Origin: Azonexaceae bacterium
Lineage (GTDB): Bacteria; Pseudomonadota; Gammaproteobacteria; Burkholderiales; Rhodocyclaceae
DNA: 41,932 nt
Assembly (NCBI GenBank): GCA_013335535.1
Contig: JAAXVL010000022.1
Location: 1 to 41,932 of the forward strand
Reading direction: 5' to 3'
Of the stretch, positions 21,090 through 32,026 are shown one piece after another. Position numbers and translations under genes: made by a program. How positions within the stretch are numbered: position 1 is the stretch's first letter; every line of letters begins with the position of its first letter. The notes below the pieces were generated by a model. That model was not told the origin of the DNA, made no database searches, and worked only from the letters and a program-made list of their open reading frames with translations.

Positions 21090-21851
21090 ATGGCCCTTTT
21101 TTCAAGTTCGACGCGACAGGTTCCGCTGACGGCGGTTGTGCCTCGGCACGTCGCCGTCATCATGGACGGCAATGGCCGTTGGGCGAAAAAGCGCTTCCTG
21201 CCGCGTGTGGCTGGGCACGTCAAAGGCGTCGAGTTAGTCCGTGAAATGGTTCGCGCCTGCCTTGAGCGCGGCATCCAATACCTGACCCTGTTTGCATTTT
21301 CGTCCGAAAACTGGCGTCGTCCGCAGGACGAGGTGTCGTTGCTCATGCAGCTTTTCGTCAAGGCATTGGAGCAGGAGGTCGAGAAGCTTGACCGCAATGG
21401 CGTTCGCCTGCGTGTCATTGGTGATTTGTCACGCTTCGAGCCACGCCTGCAGGAATTGATTCGCCAAGCCGAAGCAAGGACCGCTGGCAATGCTCGTCTC
21501 GATCTGACCATCGCGGCCAACTACGGCGGACGCTGGGACATCATGCAGGCGACCAATCAAATGCTGGCAGCACGTCCCGATAAGCGTGACGGCTGGCAGG
21601 AGAGTGATCTTGAGCCGCATCTGTCGATGAGTTTTGCGCCGGAGCCTGACCTGTTCATTCGCACTGGTGGTGAGGAGCGGATCAGTAACTTCCTGCTCTG
21701 GCAACTGGCCTACACCGAACTTTATTTCACGCCTGTTCTGTGGCCGGATTTCGATACGGCTGAATTCGACAAGGCGATTACTTCATTCCAGCAGCGCGAA
21801 CGTCGCTTTGGTCGAACCAGCGAACAACTGGTGGAAAAACCGAATGCTTAA
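21090..21851 (+). CDS. uppS: Undecaprenyl diphosphate synthase (cis-prenyltransferase)
   Basis: Condenses isopentenyl diphosphate units onto farnesyl diphosphate to make the C55 lipid carrier for peptidoglycan and LPS. The 253 residues fit. The catalytic Asp D26 lies in [22 protein letters not shown] and the late [15 protein letters not shown] with [14 protein letters not shown] are the other conserved regions. The C-terminal end overlaps the cdsA start by eight bases, suggesting coupled translation. Confidence 0.97.
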   Translation: MALFSSSTRQVPLTAVVPRHVAVIMDGNGRWAKKRFLPRVAGHVKGVELVREMVRACLERGIQYLTLFAFSSENWRRPQDEVSLLMQLFVKALEQEVEKLDRNGVRLRVIGDLSRFEPRLQELIRQAEARTAGNARLDLTIAANYGGRWDIMQATNQMLAARPDKRDGWQESDLEPHLSMSFAPEPDLFIRTGGEERISNFLLWQLAYTELYFTPVLWPDFDTAEFDKAITSFQQRERRFGRTSEQLVEKPNA

Positions 21852-22674
21852 AACCCGCGTCATCACGGCGCTGGTTCTGATGGCTTTGCTGTTGCCCAGT
21901 CTGTTCTATTCATCGCAAGCCGGCTGGGCCTTGCTGGTTGCCGGGTTCATCGGTGTCGCCGCCTGGGAATGGGGCGCGCTACTTGGTTGGCAGAGTACCC
22001 GCCGTATCATCCTTGGTGTGGCAACAGCCCTAATTTGTGCTTTGGCCTCTTTCGTCGTTCCGGAAGTTATCGGTGCCGGTGCGCTCTCCGCGCCAGCGCA
22101 GCCTTGGGTTTTGCTCGTCTATGCGCTAGCCGCTGCTTTCTGGTGTCTGGTCATGCCGCTCTGGCTGAAAAACAAGTGGTCTCTTGGTGGTGTTTCGGGC
22201 CTCCTGGTGGGCGCCGTGGTTCTTTTGCCGACCTGGCTGGCCATGGTTCAGTTAAGGATGCTCGGTGCTGCTGCGTTGCTCGGTATTTTTGCCGTCGTCT
22301 GGATGGCCGATATCGCGGCTTATTTCTCGGGAAAAGCATTCGGCAAGCACAAGCTTGCGCCGACGATCAGTCCAGGGAAAACTTGGGAGGGCGCGATAGG
22401 CGCTTGTGTTGGCGTGGTGATCTACGGTCTGGTAATTCGCCAGTCGCTCGGGGTCGAATTCTTGTCCTTGCCACTATGGATTGCGGCACTGATTGGCGTG
22501 ACTGCCGTCAGCATCGTTGGCGACCTTTATGAGTCGCTACTCAAACGTAAAGCCGGGATCAAGGATAGCAGCAACATTCTTCCGGGGCATGGTGGCGTGC
22601 TTGATCGTATTGACAGCCTGACCTCGACGCTGCCTGTCGTTGCTCTGGTCTGGCTGTTGTTCACAGCCCGGTGA
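21844..22674 (+). CDS. cdsA: Phosphatidate cytidylyltransferase
   Basis: Makes CDP-diacylglycerol from CTP and phosphatidic acid, the branch point of phospholipid synthesis. A 276-residue polytopic membrane protein with about seven or eight hydrophobic segments. The CdsA signature is clear near the C-terminus: [18 protein letters not shown] followed by [16 protein letters not shown] also matches the family. ATG 21844 ([11 protein letters not shown]) lies eight bases inside uppS; the frame is open further upstream only as a shadow of uppS. The stop overlaps the dxr GTG (GTGA). Confidence 0.96.
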   Translation: MLKTRVITALVLMALLLPSLFYSSQAGWALLVAGFIGVAAWEWGALLGWQSTRRIILGVATALICALASFVVPEVIGAGALSAPAQPWVLLVYALAAAFWCLVMPLWLKNKWSLGGVSGLLVGAVVLLPTWLAMVQLRMLGAAALLGIFAVVWMADIAAYFSGKAFGKHKLAPTISPGKTWEGAIGACVGVVIYGLVIRQSLGVEFLSLPLWIAALIGVTAVSIVGDLYESLLKRKAGIKDSSNILPGHGGVLDRIDSLTSTLPVVALVWLLFTAR

Positions 22675-23867
22675 GTCTGACGTTGCAGAACATTACCGTA
22701 CTTGGTTCGACTGGTTCGATTGGCGTCAGTACGCTGGACGTGATCCGGCGCCATCCGGATCGTTATCGGGCTTTTGCGCTTTGCGCACATAGTCAGCTTG
22801 ATAAGCTGTTCGAGCAGTGCGTTGAGTTTCATCCTCGCTTTGCCGTCCTCCGTGATGCCTCGCTGGCATCCCAGCTTGCTGAGCGTTGCCGAGCCGCCGG
22901 GCTGGAAACTGAAATACGCCACGGCATCGAGTCACTCATTGAATTAGCGTCCCTGGCGGAGGTTGACGCAGTGATGGCGGCCATTGTCGGCGCTGCAGGC
23001 CTGGAGCCAACACTCGCTGCTGCGCGTGCCGGCAAAAAGGTCATGCTGGCCAACAAGGAAGTGCTGGTCATGGCCGGCGAACTTTTCATGCACGCGGTTC
23101 GCGAGCATGGGGCATCGCTACTTCCTGTCGATAGCGAACACAATGCCATTTTTCAATCCCTGCCCGGTGACTTCGCGCGCGGGATGAAACAATGCGGTGT
23201 GCAGAAGATTCTGCTGACTGCGTCCGGTGGCCCGTTCCGCAATACGCTTTTGGCTGATCTGGCCAACGTAACACCCGATCAGGCTTGCGCACATCCTAAC
23301 TGGGTCATGGGGCGCAAGATTTCAGTCGATTCTGCGACCATGATGAACAAGGGGTTGGAGGTCATTGAAGCACGCTGGCTGTTTGATGCGCCTCCAGAAA
23401 TGATCCAAGTCGTCGTTCATCCGCAAAGTGTGATCCACTCCGCTGTTCAGTACGTTGATGGTTCTGTGTTGGCCCAGATGGGTAACCCTGACATGCGGAC
23501 ACCCATTGCTTATGCGATGGCGTGGCCAGAGAGAATTGCCGCCGGGGTTGAACCGCTGGACTTGTTCAAGATTGCCCGTCTTGATTTTGTGGCACCGGAT
23601 TTCGAGCGATTCCGTTGCCTGCAATTGGCTTACGATGTTTTGCGTGAGGGTGGTACGGCTTCAGCCATTCTTAATGCCGCCAATGAGGTTGCAGTTGCGG
23701 CCTTCCTGGATGGGGCTTTGCCGTTCCTTGGTATTGCGCAGCTCGATGACGCTGTTCTGCAAGCTTTGCCGGCTGGTCCGCAAGGCAGTCTGGTCGATGT
23801 GCTGGCCGCCGATGCCGAGGCGCGTCAGCTGGCTCATAAATTGGTTCGGGAACGCCGTTTCGCGTGA
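22671..23867 (+). CDS. dxr: 1-deoxy-D-xylulose 5-phosphate reductoisomerase
   Basis: Second step of the MEP isoprenoid pathway: converts DXP to MEP using NADPH. The 398 residues fit the family. NADPH motif [14 protein letters not shown] at 11-24; [11 protein letters not shown]; metal- and substrate-site block [12 protein letters not shown]; and [17 protein letters not shown]. The GTG start overlaps the cdsA stop by four bases, and its own stop overlaps the rseP GTG by four bases. It sits one gene after uppS, which uses the isoprenoids this pathway makes. Confidence 0.97.
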   Translation: MSLTLQNITVLGSTGSIGVSTLDVIRRHPDRYRAFALCAHSQLDKLFEQCVEFHPRFAVLRDASLASQLAERCRAAGLETEIRHGIESLIELASLAEVDAVMAAIVGAAGLEPTLAAARAGKKVMLANKEVLVMAGELFMHAVREHGASLLPVDSEHNAIFQSLPGDFARGMKQCGVQKILLTASGGPFRNTLLADLANVTPDQACAHPNWVMGRKISVDSATMMNKGLEVIEARWLFDAPPEMIQVVVHPQSVIHSAVQYVDGSVLAQMGNPDMRTPIAYAMAWPERIAAGVEPLDLFKIARLDFVAPDFERFRCLQLAYDVLREGGTASAILNAANEVAVAAFLDGALPFLGIAQLDDAVLQALPAGPQGSLVDVLAADAEARQLAHKLVRERRFA

Positions 23868-25231
23868 ACAACATCCCGTTTTACCTCGGCGCTTTTCTGC
23901 TAGTCCTCGGTGTTCTGATCGTATTTCATGAATTGGGGCACTATCTCGCAGCAAGGCTGTGTGGCGTCAAGGTGCTCCGATTTTCGGTCGGCTTCGGCAA
24001 AATGCTCTGGAAAAGGCGGCTGGGAAAAGATCGGACCGAATGGGCGATCAGTATTTTCCCGCTGGGGGGCTACGTAAAAATGCTCGATGAGCGCGAGGAC
24101 AAGGTTGCGGACAATGAGATTCATCGCGCCTTCAACCGCCAAGGCGTCGGCAAGCGAAGCGTTATCGTTGCTGCCGGGCCCATGGCAAATTTTGCATTGG
24201 CAATCCTGATCTATTGTGTGGTGTTCATGCGTGGCAGCGAAGAGTTGTTGCCCGTGCTCGGAACGCCACCTGTTGGTACGCCGGCTGCCATGGCCGTCAT
24301 CGGCAACGGTGAGTTAGTAAGGTCTGTAGATGGTCAGCCAGTGGCAACCTGGAATGACCTGCGCTGGGTGCTCTTGCAAAAGGCCGTTGATCAAGAAAGC
24401 GTAGCGCTTGAAGTGATCAACGAGCGCAACGAAATAGCCGTCCGCAATCTCTTTCTGGCAGCCGCCGGTGAGCAGGGTTGGGAAGGTGACGCCCTGGAAC
24501 GTCTGGGTATTCGCTTCTATCGTCCGGATTTGCCGCCGGTGATCGGCAAGGTGGTGGCTAAGGGGGTTGGCGAACAGGCTGGCTTGCGGCAAGGAGATCG
24601 AGTTCTGTCGATAGCCGGGAAGGAAGTATCTTCCTGGTACGATCTAGTTGCGATCATTCGTGACTCAGCGGCAAAGCCTCTTCATCTAGAAGTTGAGCGA
24701 CAGGATGAGATTGTTGTAGTCGACCTGATTCCTGAAGCTGTTTCAGAACGCGGGCAGACAGTTGGCAAGATCGGCGTGGCTGTCGCTGAAGGTTCCAAAT
24801 CTCACCGGGTGGTGAAGACCTTCATCAGCTTTGGGTTTGCGGAGGCTGCAGGCAAGGCGCTTGAGGAAACCTGGAACAAGTCGGTATTCAGCCTGGTCAT
24901 GATGGGCAAGATGTTGACCGGCGAAGTTTCATGGAGAAATCTTTCTGGGCCGGTGACAATTGCCGATTACGCCGGTCAATCGGCGCGTCTTGGGCTGGAT
25001 TATTACCTCAAGTTCATGGCACTGGTCAGTATCAGCCTGGGGGTATTGAATCTGCTGCCCATACCGGTGCTGGATGGTGGTCATTTGTTGTATCATGTAA
25101 TTGAAGTCGTCATGCGTAGGCCGCTTTCAGAGCGAGCCATGGAAATTGGGCAGCAAGTAGGTATGTCCATTCTGTTCGCCTTGATGGCTTTCGCCTTTTT
25201 TAATGACTTGACTCGCCTGTTTAACGGCTGA
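23864..25231 (+). CDS. rseP: Site-2 intramembrane protease RseP
   Basis: An inner-membrane zinc metalloprotease that in known systems cleaves the anti-sigma factor RseA to release sigma-E during envelope stress, and clears remnant signal peptides. The 455 residues fit. The zinc site HELGH is at 22-26 in the first membrane helix, and the second catalytic motif [11 protein letters not shown] is near 399-409. Periplasmic PDZ-type regions lie between ([15 protein letters not shown] marks one ligand loop). The GTG start is fixed by the four-base overlap with dxr. Followed without a gap by bamA. Confidence 0.96.
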   Translation: MNNIPFYLGAFLLVLGVLIVFHELGHYLAARLCGVKVLRFSVGFGKMLWKRRLGKDRTEWAISIFPLGGYVKMLDEREDKVADNEIHRAFNRQGVGKRSVIVAAGPMANFALAILIYCVVFMRGSEELLPVLGTPPVGTPAAMAVIGNGELVRSVDGQPVATWNDLRWVLLQKAVDQESVALEVINERNEIAVRNLFLAAAGEQGWEGDALERLGIRFYRPDLPPVIGKVVAKGVGEQAGLRQGDRVLSIAGKEVSSWYDLVAIIRDSAAKPLHLEVERQDEIVVVDLIPEAVSERGQTVGKIGVAVAEGSKSHRVVKTFISFGFAEAAGKALEETWNKSVFSLVMMGKMLTGEVSWRNLSGPVTIADYAGQSARLGLDYYLKFMALVSISLGVLNLLPIPVLDGGHLLYHVIEVVMRRPLSERAMEIGQQVGMSILFALMAFAFFNDLTRLFNG

Positions 25232-27523
25232 ATGATGAAAAAATCCCTGTTGTCCATCCTGATTGCTGGCTTATTTTCGACACCCGCGCTGGCTTTCGAA
25301 CCTTTTTCGGTCAAGGACATTCGGGTCGAAGGTATTCAGCGTACCGAAGCAGGTACCGTCTTTGGTTATCTGCCCGTCAAGGTAGGTGAAACACTCACTG
25401 ACGAGAAGGCTGCGCAGTCGATCAAGGCGCTCTTCGCCACCGGCTTCTTCAAGGATGTGCGGATCGAGGTCGAGAAGGACGTCATGGTCGTTGTCGTCCA
25501 GGAGCGTCCGGCCATTGCGACGATCAATTTTGTCGGTCTCAAGGAGTTCGACAAGGATGTCATCGTCAAGGCGCTAAAGGAAACAGGAATTGCCGACGGT
25601 CGTATCTTCGACCGTGCCTTGCTGGAAAAAGCCGAGCAGGAACTCAAGCGTCAGTATCTGACGCGAGGGAAATACGCCGCCAATATCACCACAACAGTGA
25701 CTCCGCTTGAGCGGAATCGTGTTGGCATCAATTTCAATATTGAAGAAGGTACTGCTGCCAAGATCAAGCAGATTAATCTCGTTGGCGCCAAGGCGTTCTC
25801 GGAAAAAGAGTTGCTGAGTCAGTTCGAATTGACGACGCCCGGCTTGGTGACCTGGTACACCAAGAACGATCAGTATTCACGGCAGAAACTGTCAGCCGAC
25901 CTGGAGAAATTGAAGTCCTTCTACATGAATCAGGGCTACCTGGAATTTGCCGTCGAGTCGACACAGGTTTCAATTTCCCCAGACAAGCAGGACGTGTACA
26001 TCACCGCCAACATTGTTGAAGGCGAGCGTTTCCAGGTGTCGTCGGTAAAAATGGCAGGTGATTTTTCAATTTCCGAAGATGAGTTGAAAAAACTGGTCAC
26101 TATTAAACCGGGCGATGTGTTTTCCCGTGAAAAGCTGAATGATACGACCAAGGCTATCAGCGATCGTCTGGGCAAGGAGGGCTATGCCTTCGCCAATGTC
26201 AATGCGGCGCCGGAAATCGACAAGGAGAAGCGCAAGGTCGCCTTCACCATTTTTGTCGATCCGGGCAAACGGGTTTACGTACGGCGCGTCAATGTGACCG
26301 GCAATACCAAGACACGCGATGAAGTTATTCGCCGCGAGATGCGCCAGATGGAAGGCGGTTGGTACGATGCGGACAAAGTTACAGCCTCCAAGCAGCGGAT
26401 TGATCGTCTTGGTTTCTTCGGTGATGTCGCCATCGAAACGCCTGCGGTTCCAGGTACCGCAGACCAATTAGATGTGAACGTCAATGTGACCGAAAAGCCG
26501 ACCGGCAACCTGATGCTGGGTATCGGTACTTCCAGCACGGACAAGATCATTCTGTCCGGTTCGATTGCACAGAATAACTTCATGGGCAGTGGCAATAATG
26601 TTGCCATCCAAGTTAATTCCGCCAAGACCTATCGGACCTATGTGTTCTCCTACACCAATCCGTATTTTACTCAGGATGGTGTCAGCCAGGGTTTTGATCT
26701 CTATCAACGGACGGTTAATACTACGACAACCGCGATTGCTGCTTATAGTTCGTCGTCCTATGGTGGCGGCCTTCGCTTTGGTTTCCCTATTGGCGAAAAG
26801 GAATCGCTTGGTTTGGGATTGGGTGTCGACTCAACGACAATTACGACCTATCCGGGCCAAAGCCCTCAGTACTATATTGATTACGTCAATAAATTTGGTT
26901 CGACCAATCTTTCCATTCCAGTTACCTTGAGTTGGGCCAGCGATGGTAAGGACAGCTATTTCTTCCCGACGCGTGGAACCTTTCAAAAGGCGTCGATTGA
27001 GGTAGCGCTACCGGGTGGGGATCTTACCTATTACCGGGCTACTTACCAGTTGCAGCATTTCATTCCCCTGAATCAGAAATTTACTTTGATGTTGAATGGT
27101 GAAGTCGGCTATGCCGAGGGATATGGCGATTCAGGCCTGCCGTTCTTCAAGAATTTCTACGCAGGCGGTATCGGTTCGGTTCGGGGCTACAAGGCTTCGA
27201 GTCTTGGACCGATTACCCGGGATACCACGACCGGTACCGATTATCGTATTGGCGGTAATCGTCGGGTGATCGGCAATGCCGAATTGCTGTGGGGGATACC
27301 GGGCATGGAGAAGAGCTTCCGCATGGGCTGGTTCTTTGACGCTGGTCAGGTTTACGGGAATGATGCCGCTCAGTCGTCCAGTGGCCTGCGTTACTCAACA
27401 GGTATCTCTGCTTCGTGGATTTCCCCGATCGGTCCGCTAAAATTCAGCTTTGGTCGGCCGCTCAACAAGCAAGCAGACGACAAATCCGAGTCTTTCCAGT
27501 TCCAGATGGGCACCACGTTTTAA
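25232..27523 (+). CDS. bamA: Outer membrane assembly factor BamA
   Basis: Central subunit of the BAM complex, which folds beta-barrel proteins into the outer membrane. 763 residues: a signal peptide with cleavage after ALA at about 21, five periplasmic POTRA domains (about 23-420, the first beginning FSVKDIRVEGIQRTEAGTVF), and a 16-strand barrel. The barrel lid-lock motif VRGY is near residue 650 and the chain ends in the expected aromatic F. Two ATGs are adjacent (25232, 25235); the first follows the rseP stop directly. No strong Shine-Dalgarno is seen, so coupling to rseP is likely. Followed by its periplasmic partner skp. Confidence 0.97.
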   Translation: MMKKSLLSILIAGLFSTPALAFEPFSVKDIRVEGIQRTEAGTVFGYLPVKVGETLTDEKAAQSIKALFATGFFKDVRIEVEKDVMVVVVQERPAIATINFVGLKEFDKDVIVKALKETGIADGRIFDRALLEKAEQELKRQYLTRGKYAANITTTVTPLERNRVGINFNIEEGTAAKIKQINLVGAKAFSEKELLSQFELTTPGLVTWYTKNDQYSRQKLSADLEKLKSFYMNQGYLEFAVESTQVSISPDKQDVYITANIVEGERFQVSSVKMAGDFSISEDELKKLVTIKPGDVFSREKLNDTTKAISDRLGKEGYAFANVNAAPEIDKEKRKVAFTIFVDPGKRVYVRRVNVTGNTKTRDEVIRREMRQMEGGWYDADKVTASKQRIDRLGFFGDVAIETPAVPGTADQLDVNVNVTEKPTGNLMLGIGTSSTDKIILSGSIAQNNFMGSGNNVAIQVNSAKTYRTYVFSYTNPYFTQDGVSQGFDLYQRTVNTTTTAIAAYSSSSYGGGLRFGFPIGEKESLGLGLGVDSTTITTYPGQSPQYYIDYVNKFGSTNLSIPVTLSWASDGKDSYFFPTRGTFQKASIEVALPGGDLTYYRATYQLQHFIPLNQKFTLMLNGEVGYAEGYGDSGLPFFKNFYAGGIGSVRGYKASSLGPITRDTTTGTDYRIGGNRRVIGNAELLWGIPGMEKSFRMGWFFDAGQVYGNDAAQSSSGLRYSTGISASWISPIGPLKFSFGRPLNKQADDKSESFQFQMGTTF

Positions 27524-27538
27524 TTCAGGAGTGTCAAG

Positions 27539-28042
27539 TTGAAAATCAAGTCCGTAGTTCTCGCATCGTTGATGTCTGCATTGTTTGTAACCGGTGCGGT
27601 CGCCTCCGAGTTGAAGGTTGGTTACGTCAATACGCAGCGCATTTTCCGCGATGCGCCGGCCGCTCAGAAGGCTGCCAAGAAGCTGGAAGGCGAATTCGCC
27701 AAGCGCGATCAGGATCTTCAGCGCATGGCCAAGCAGTTGCAGGGGCTCCAGGAAAATCTGGAAAAGAATTCTGTGACCATGGCTGAAAGTGAACGTCGTA
27801 CCAAGGAAAAGGAGTTCGGCGAAGTTTCCCGCGAATTCCAGCGCCGCCAGCGTGAGTTCCGCGAAGACCTGAATCTGCGCCAGAACGAAGAAAATGCAGC
27901 GGTTATCGAGAAAGCCAACAAGGCGATTAAGCAGATTGCCGAGAACGAGAAGTACGACCTGATTCTGCAGGATGTCGTCTGGGTCAGCCCGCGTCTCGAT
28001 ATCACCGAACGTGTGATCAAGGCCCTGTCGGAAGGCAAGTAA
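27539..28042 (+). CDS. skp: Periplasmic chaperone Skp (OmpH family)
   Basis: Holds unfolded outer-membrane proteins in the periplasm on their way to BamA. 167 residues with a signal peptide (cleavage near AVAS at about 22), then KVGYVNTQRIFRDAPA and a long charged coiled-coil region rich in K, E, Q and R that forms the tentacle-like arms of the trimer. The start is TTG at 27539: AGGAG (27527-27531) lies seven bases upstream, and no in-frame ATG or GTG gives an intact signal peptide. It is positioned between bamA and lpxD as in most proteobacteria. Confidence 0.93.
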   Translation: MKIKSVVLASLMSALFVTGAVASELKVGYVNTQRIFRDAPAAQKAAKKLEGEFAKRDQDLQRMAKQLQGLQENLEKNSVTMAESERRTKEKEFGEVSREFQRRQREFREDLNLRQNEENAAVIEKANKAIKQIAENEKYDLILQDVVWVSPRLDITERVIKALSEGK

Positions 28043-28043
28043 T

Positions 28044-29090
28044 ATGGCTGGTTTGGGTGAGACTTCTTATACTCTTGCCGACATCGCCGCCCAATTGGGC
28101 GGCGATGTGCTTGGAGATGCGGAAACGCGCATTTTTCAAGTGGCTACACTGGCCTCCGCAGGCGATGGGCAGATTGCCTTTCTGGCCAATCGTAAATACC
28201 GCAACCAGTTAGCAAGTACCAAGGCTGCGGCCGTTATTCTTGGGCAGGATGCAGCGGATGGCTTTCCTGGACCGCGCATTGTCACGGCCAATCCGTATGC
28301 CTACTACGCCCGGGTCGCATCATTGCTTAATCCGGTGGCAGCAATGGCCGCTGGCATCCATGCCACGGCTGTTCTTGAGTCACCCGTCCCGGCATCGGTT
28401 TTCGTCGGGCCGCACGTCGCTATTGGCAAGAATGTCACTATCGGTGAAAACTGCCGGATTCATTCCGGTTGTGTCATTGCTGATGGCGCAACGCTCGGCG
28501 AGGGCTGTACGCTCTATCCTAATGTCAGTATTTATCACGCTTGCCGGATTGGTCAGCGGGCTATTCTCCATTCGGGTGTGGTCATTGGTGCCGATGGCTT
28601 CGGTTTTGCGCCCGATGGAAAGGAATGGGTCAAGATTCCGCAGATAGGCGCGGTGGTCGTCGGTGACGACGTCGAAATTGGCGCCAATACCACGATCGAC
28701 CGTGGTGCACTCGATGACACGCTGATCGGCGACGGCTGCAAGATCGACAATCTGGTCATGATCGGCCACAACTGCAACATCGGCCCGTATTCGGTCATTG
28801 CGGGTTGCACCGGCATGGCGGGTAGCACGACTTTGGGCGAGCATTGCATTCTTGGCGGGGCCAGCATGATCAGCGGGCATCTCTCTCTGGCGCCGAATAC
28901 GACTATTTCCGGTGCATCGACCGTAATGCGCAGTATCGTTGAGCCGGGTGGCGTCTATGCCAGCGTTTTCCCGCTCGATAGTTATGAGCACTGGATGCGT
29001 AACGCATCGCATATTCGTCGGCTATCAAAGCTGGCAGACCGTGTTTCAGAGCTTGAGAAACAACTTAAAGAAAAAGACATAGGGGGTTGA
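28044..29090 (+). CDS. lpxD: UDP-3-O-(3-hydroxyacyl)glucosamine N-acyltransferase
   Basis: Third step of lipid A synthesis: N-acylates UDP-3-O-acyl-glucosamine using a hydroxyacyl-ACP. 348 residues. The N-terminal uridine-binding domain (about 1-100, with IAFLANRKY) is followed by a left-handed beta-helix of hexapeptide repeats (about 105-310, IGKNVTIGENCRI and many more), with the catalytic His in IGHNCNIG (H242). A C-terminal helical tail ends in a Lys/Glu-rich coil. The ATG lies one base after the skp stop region; fabZ starts four bases after its own stop. Confidence 0.97.
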   Translation: MAGLGETSYTLADIAAQLGGDVLGDAETRIFQVATLASAGDGQIAFLANRKYRNQLASTKAAAVILGQDAADGFPGPRIVTANPYAYYARVASLLNPVAAMAAGIHATAVLESPVPASVFVGPHVAIGKNVTIGENCRIHSGCVIADGATLGEGCTLYPNVSIYHACRIGQRAILHSGVVIGADGFGFAPDGKEWVKIPQIGAVVVGDDVEIGANTTIDRGALDDTLIGDGCKIDNLVMIGHNCNIGPYSVIAGCTGMAGSTTLGEHCILGGASMISGHLSLAPNTTISGASTVMRSIVEPGGVYASVFPLDSYEHWMRNASHIRRLSKLADRVSELEKQLKEKDIGG

Positions 29091-29094
29091 TTAA

Positions 29095-29529
29095 ATGGAT
29101 ATTCAAGCAATCATGGAGCACCTGCCACACCGTTACCCGTTTTTGCTGGTTGACCGTGTCGTTGAAATCGAGCTGGGCAAGTCCATCCATGCCTATAAGA
29201 ATGTGACGATCAATGAGCCTTTTTTCATGGGCCATTTTCCCCATCATCCGGTAATGCCAGGGGTGTTGATCATGGAAGCGCTGGCCCAGGCCGCCGGCAT
29301 TTTGTCGTTCAAGTCGATGTCCGAGAAGCCGTCGGCCGATACCGTTTTTTACTTTGCCGGTATCGACGAGGCACGCTTCAAGAAGCCGGTGTTGCCGGGC
29401 GATCAGTTGCACCTGCATGCAGAGATCGAGCGCCAGATGCGCGGGGTCTGGAAATTCAAGGCCGAGGCGCGTGTCGATGGCCAGCTGGTGGCCGAGGCGC
29501 GCCTGATGTGCGCACAGCGGAAGCTGTAA
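29095..29529 (+). CDS. fabZ: 3-hydroxyacyl-ACP dehydratase FabZ
   Basis: Dehydrates 3-hydroxyacyl-ACP in fatty acid elongation and so competes with LpxA and LpxD for the same hydroxyacyl-ACP pool. 144 residues, hot-dog fold. The catalytic pair is H47 in [11 protein letters not shown] and E61 in [10 protein letters not shown], at the same 14-residue spacing as in E. coli Fab[10 protein letters not shown] lies near the start. It is located between lpxD and lpxA, the standard arrangement. Confidence 0.97.
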   Translation: MDIQAIMEHLPHRYPFLLVDRVVEIELGKSIHAYKNVTINEPFFMGHFPHHPVMPGVLIMEALAQAAGILSFKSMSEKPSADTVFYFAGIDEARFKKPVLPGDQLHLHAEIERQMRGVWKFKAEARVDGQLVAEARLMCAQRKL

Positions 29530-29530
29530 C

Positions 29531-30301
29531 ATGATTCATCCGACCGCTATTGTCGATCCGGGCGCCAAAATTGGGGCCAATGTCGAGATCGGGCCTTATT
29601 CCATCATCGGCGCGGATGTCGAGATCGGTGACAACACCGTCGTCGGTCCGCATACCGTCATTCGTGGCCATACCCGCATCGGTCGCGATAACCGAATTTT
29701 CCAGTTCTGTTCGCTCGGCGAAGTTCCACAGGACAAAAAATACGCCGGCGAGCCGACCCGTCTGGAAATTGGCGATCGCAACGTGATCCGCGAATTCTGC
29801 ACCTTCAATTTGGGAACGGTTCAGGATGCGGGCGTGACGAGACTCGGTGACGACAACTGGATCATGGCCTACGTGCACATCGCGCACGACTGCCAGGTTG
29901 GCAACAAGGTCACTTTTGCCAACAATGCTTCACTGGCTGGTCACGTCGTGGTCGATGACTGGGCGATCCTCGGCGGGTTCACCGGTGTTCATCAATTCTG
30001 CCGTATTGGCGCGCACGTGATGACGGCAGTCAGTACCGTGATCCTGCAGGATGTGCCGCCTTATCTGATGGCTGCCGGCAATACGGCAACGCCTTACGGA
30101 ATCAACGTTGAAGGTCTTAAACGTCGCGGCTTTACGGCTGAGTCGATCACTTCACTCAAGCGGGCCTACCGTACCCTCTACAAGTCCGGGTTGCTGCTCG
30201 AGGAAGCCAAGAGCAAGCTGACTGAGGATGCGAAGACGCAACCGGACTTGCAGCGCCTTGTCGACTTCCTGGAGGTTTCCAAGCGAGGCATCATTCGCTG
30301 A
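29531..30301 (+). CDS. lpxA: UDP-N-acetylglucosamine acyltransferase
   Basis: First step of lipid A synthesis: transfers a 3-hydroxyacyl chain from ACP to UDP-GlcNAc. 256 residues, close to the 262 of E. coli. Hexapeptide repeats occupy about 1-185 ([20 protein letters not shown]). The catalytic base is H119 in AHIAHDC-like [21 protein letters not shown] and the C-terminal helical domain (from about 190) are present. The ATG lies one base after the fabZ stop; lpxB starts one base after its stop. Confidence 0.97.
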   Translation: MIHPTAIVDPGAKIGANVEIGPYSIIGADVEIGDNTVVGPHTVIRGHTRIGRDNRIFQFCSLGEVPQDKKYAGEPTRLEIGDRNVIREFCTFNLGTVQDAGVTRLGDDNWIMAYVHIAHDCQVGNKVTFANNASLAGHVVVDDWAILGGFTGVHQFCRIGAHVMTAVSTVILQDVPPYLMAAGNTATPYGINVEGLKRRGFTAESITSLKRAYRTLYKSGLLLEEAKSKLTEDAKTQPDLQRLVDFLEVSKRGIIR

Positions 30302-30302
30302 T

Positions 30303-31448
30303 ATGGGCCGCGCCGTACGTATTGCCATGGTGGCAGGGGAGCCCTCCGGGGATCTCCTGGCCAGCCACCTTATTGCTGCCATAAAAGAGCGTTTACCGGA
30401 TGCCGTTTTCTTCGGCATCGGTGGGCCGCGCATGGAATCGCAGGGTTTCGAAGCCTGGTGGCCGATGGAAAAATTGTCGGTCATGGGTTACGTCGATGCA
30501 CTGAAGAATTACCGGGAAATTTCCGGTATTCGCCGTCAGCTCAAAAAGCGCCTGCTTGATATCAAGCCCGATATCTTCATCGGTGTCGATGCGCCGGATT
30601 TCAATCTTGGCCTGGAAACCAGCCTCAAGTCGGCTGCTGTCAAGACCATCCATTACGTTAGCCCGTCGATCTGGGCCTGGCGTGGTGGACGCATCAAGAA
30701 GATTGCCCGCGCCGTCAATCGTGTTCTGGCGCTGTTCCCGATGGAGCCGCCGCTCTATGAAAAAGAGCACATTCCGGTGACTTATGTCGGGCATCCGCTG
30801 GCCGACATCATCCCCTTGCAGACCAGCAAGCAGGCGGTGCGCGAAAAGCTCGCACTGCCACGCGACTACCCGATTTTCGGCATGCTGCCGGGGAGCCGTC
30901 AGGGCGAACTGGCCATGATGGCCGATACCTTTGTGCAGACCGCCAAACTGATTGGCGAACGTTTGCCCAACGCGATTTTTGTCGTTCCGCTGGCGACCCG
31001 AGAGACGCGTCTCCAGTTCGAAGCAGCGATTTATAACCAGCAGGCTGGTGAGGTGCCATTCCGGCTACTCTTCGGTCATGCCCAGGATGCGCTCGGCGCC
31101 GCCGATGTGTCGCTGGTCGCCAGCGGTACGGCGACGCTTGAAGCGGCGCTGATCAAGCGGCCGATGGTGATCACCTACAAAATCGCCAAGCTTTCCTACT
31201 GGATCATGAAGCGCCTGGCCTATCAGCCCTACGTCGGGCTGCCCAACGTGCTGGCCGGGCGCTATGTCGTGCCCGAAATCCTCCAGGACGAGGCGACGCC
31301 GGAAAACCTCGCCGAGGCGCTGATCAAGCTCTACGAAGACAAGGAAAATGCCTTAGCGGTTGAAGAGGCGTTTACGGACATTCATCTGCAGCTGCGCCAG
31401 AATACGGCAGAGAAGGCCGCCAACGCGGTTATCGAATGCCTGAACTGA
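30303..31448 (+). CDS. lpxB: Lipid-A-disaccharide synthase
   Basis: Joins 2,3-diacylglucosamine-1-phosphate and UDP-2,3-diacylglucosamine into the tetraacyl disaccharide of lipid A; a GT19 glycosyltransferase at the inner membrane. 381 residues. Family blocks: [14 protein letters not shown] at about 10-23, [49 protein letters not shown] and [13 protein letters not shown] 30303 matches the family start; the frame upstream overlaps lpxA without support. Overlaps rnhB by 13 bases. Confidence 0.97.
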   Translation: MGRAVRIAMVAGEPSGDLLASHLIAAIKERLPDAVFFGIGGPRMESQGFEAWWPMEKLSVMGYVDALKNYREISGIRRQLKKRLLDIKPDIFIGVDAPDFNLGLETSLKSAAVKTIHYVSPSIWAWRGGRIKKIARAVNRVLALFPMEPPLYEKEHIPVTYVGHPLADIIPLQTSKQAVREKLALPRDYPIFGMLPGSRQGELAMMADTFVQTAKLIGERLPNAIFVVPLATRETRLQFEAAIYNQQAGEVPFRLLFGHAQDALGAADVSLVASGTATLEAALIKRPMVITYKIAKLSYWIMKRLAYQPYVGLPNVLAGRYVVPEILQDEATPENLAEALIKLYEDKENALAVEEAFTDIHLQLRQNTAEKAANAVIECLN

Positions 31449-32026
31449 TTGTCCCTGAAGGCCTCGTCTGCGGTATCGACGAGGCCGGGCGTGGTCCGCT
31501 GGCCGGCACGGTCGTCGCGGCGGCCGTTATTCTCGATCCGCAACGGCCGATTCCTGGCCTCAACGACTCCAAAAAACTCAGTGAAAAAAAGCGCGATGCG
31601 CTCGCCGTGCTGATCCGCGAGCGGGCCGTGGCCTGGGCAGTGGCCTCGGCCTCGGTGGATGAGATTGATCGCCTGAACATTCTGCATGCCACGATGCTGG
31701 CGATGCAGCGGGCCGTGGCCGGGCTGACCGTGCGACCGACTGCGGCGATGGTCGACGGCAATCGCTGCCCGAAACTGGATATTCCATGCGAAGCGGTGAT
31801 CAAGGGCGATGGCAAGATCGCCTCGATTGCCGCCGCCTCGATTCTCGCCAAGACGGTGCGCGATGCCGAAATGCTGGCTCTGCACGCGCAATACCCGATG
31901 TACGGCTTCGACCGGCATATGGGCTACCCGACTGCGGCACATTTTCAGGCCCTTGAAGAACACGGTGCGTCGCCGGTGCATCGGCGCAGTTTTGGCCCGG
32001 TGGCAAAGCAGCTTTCCCTGCTATGA
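31436..32026 (+). CDS. rnhB: Ribonuclease HII
   Basis: Cuts the RNA strand of RNA-DNA hybrids and single ribonucleotides in DNA. 196 residues. [12 protein letters not shown] at 13-24 holds catalytic D15 and E16; a third acidic residue, D107, lies in MVDGNRCPK; and HMGYPTAAH is the C-terminal family block. The start lies 13 bases inside lpxB, and the stop overlaps the next gene by four bases (ATGA). In enterobacteria dnaE follows; here an RNA methyltransferase does. Confidence 0.97.
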   Translation: MPELIVPEGLVCGIDEAGRGPLAGTVVAAAVILDPQRPIPGLNDSKKLSEKKRDALAVLIRERAVAWAVASASVDEIDRLNILHATMLAMQRAVAGLTVRPTAAMVDGNRCPKLDIPCEAVIKGDGKIASIAAASILAKTVRDAEMLALHAQYPMYGFDRHMGYPTAAHFQALEEHGASPVHRRSFGPVAKQLSLL

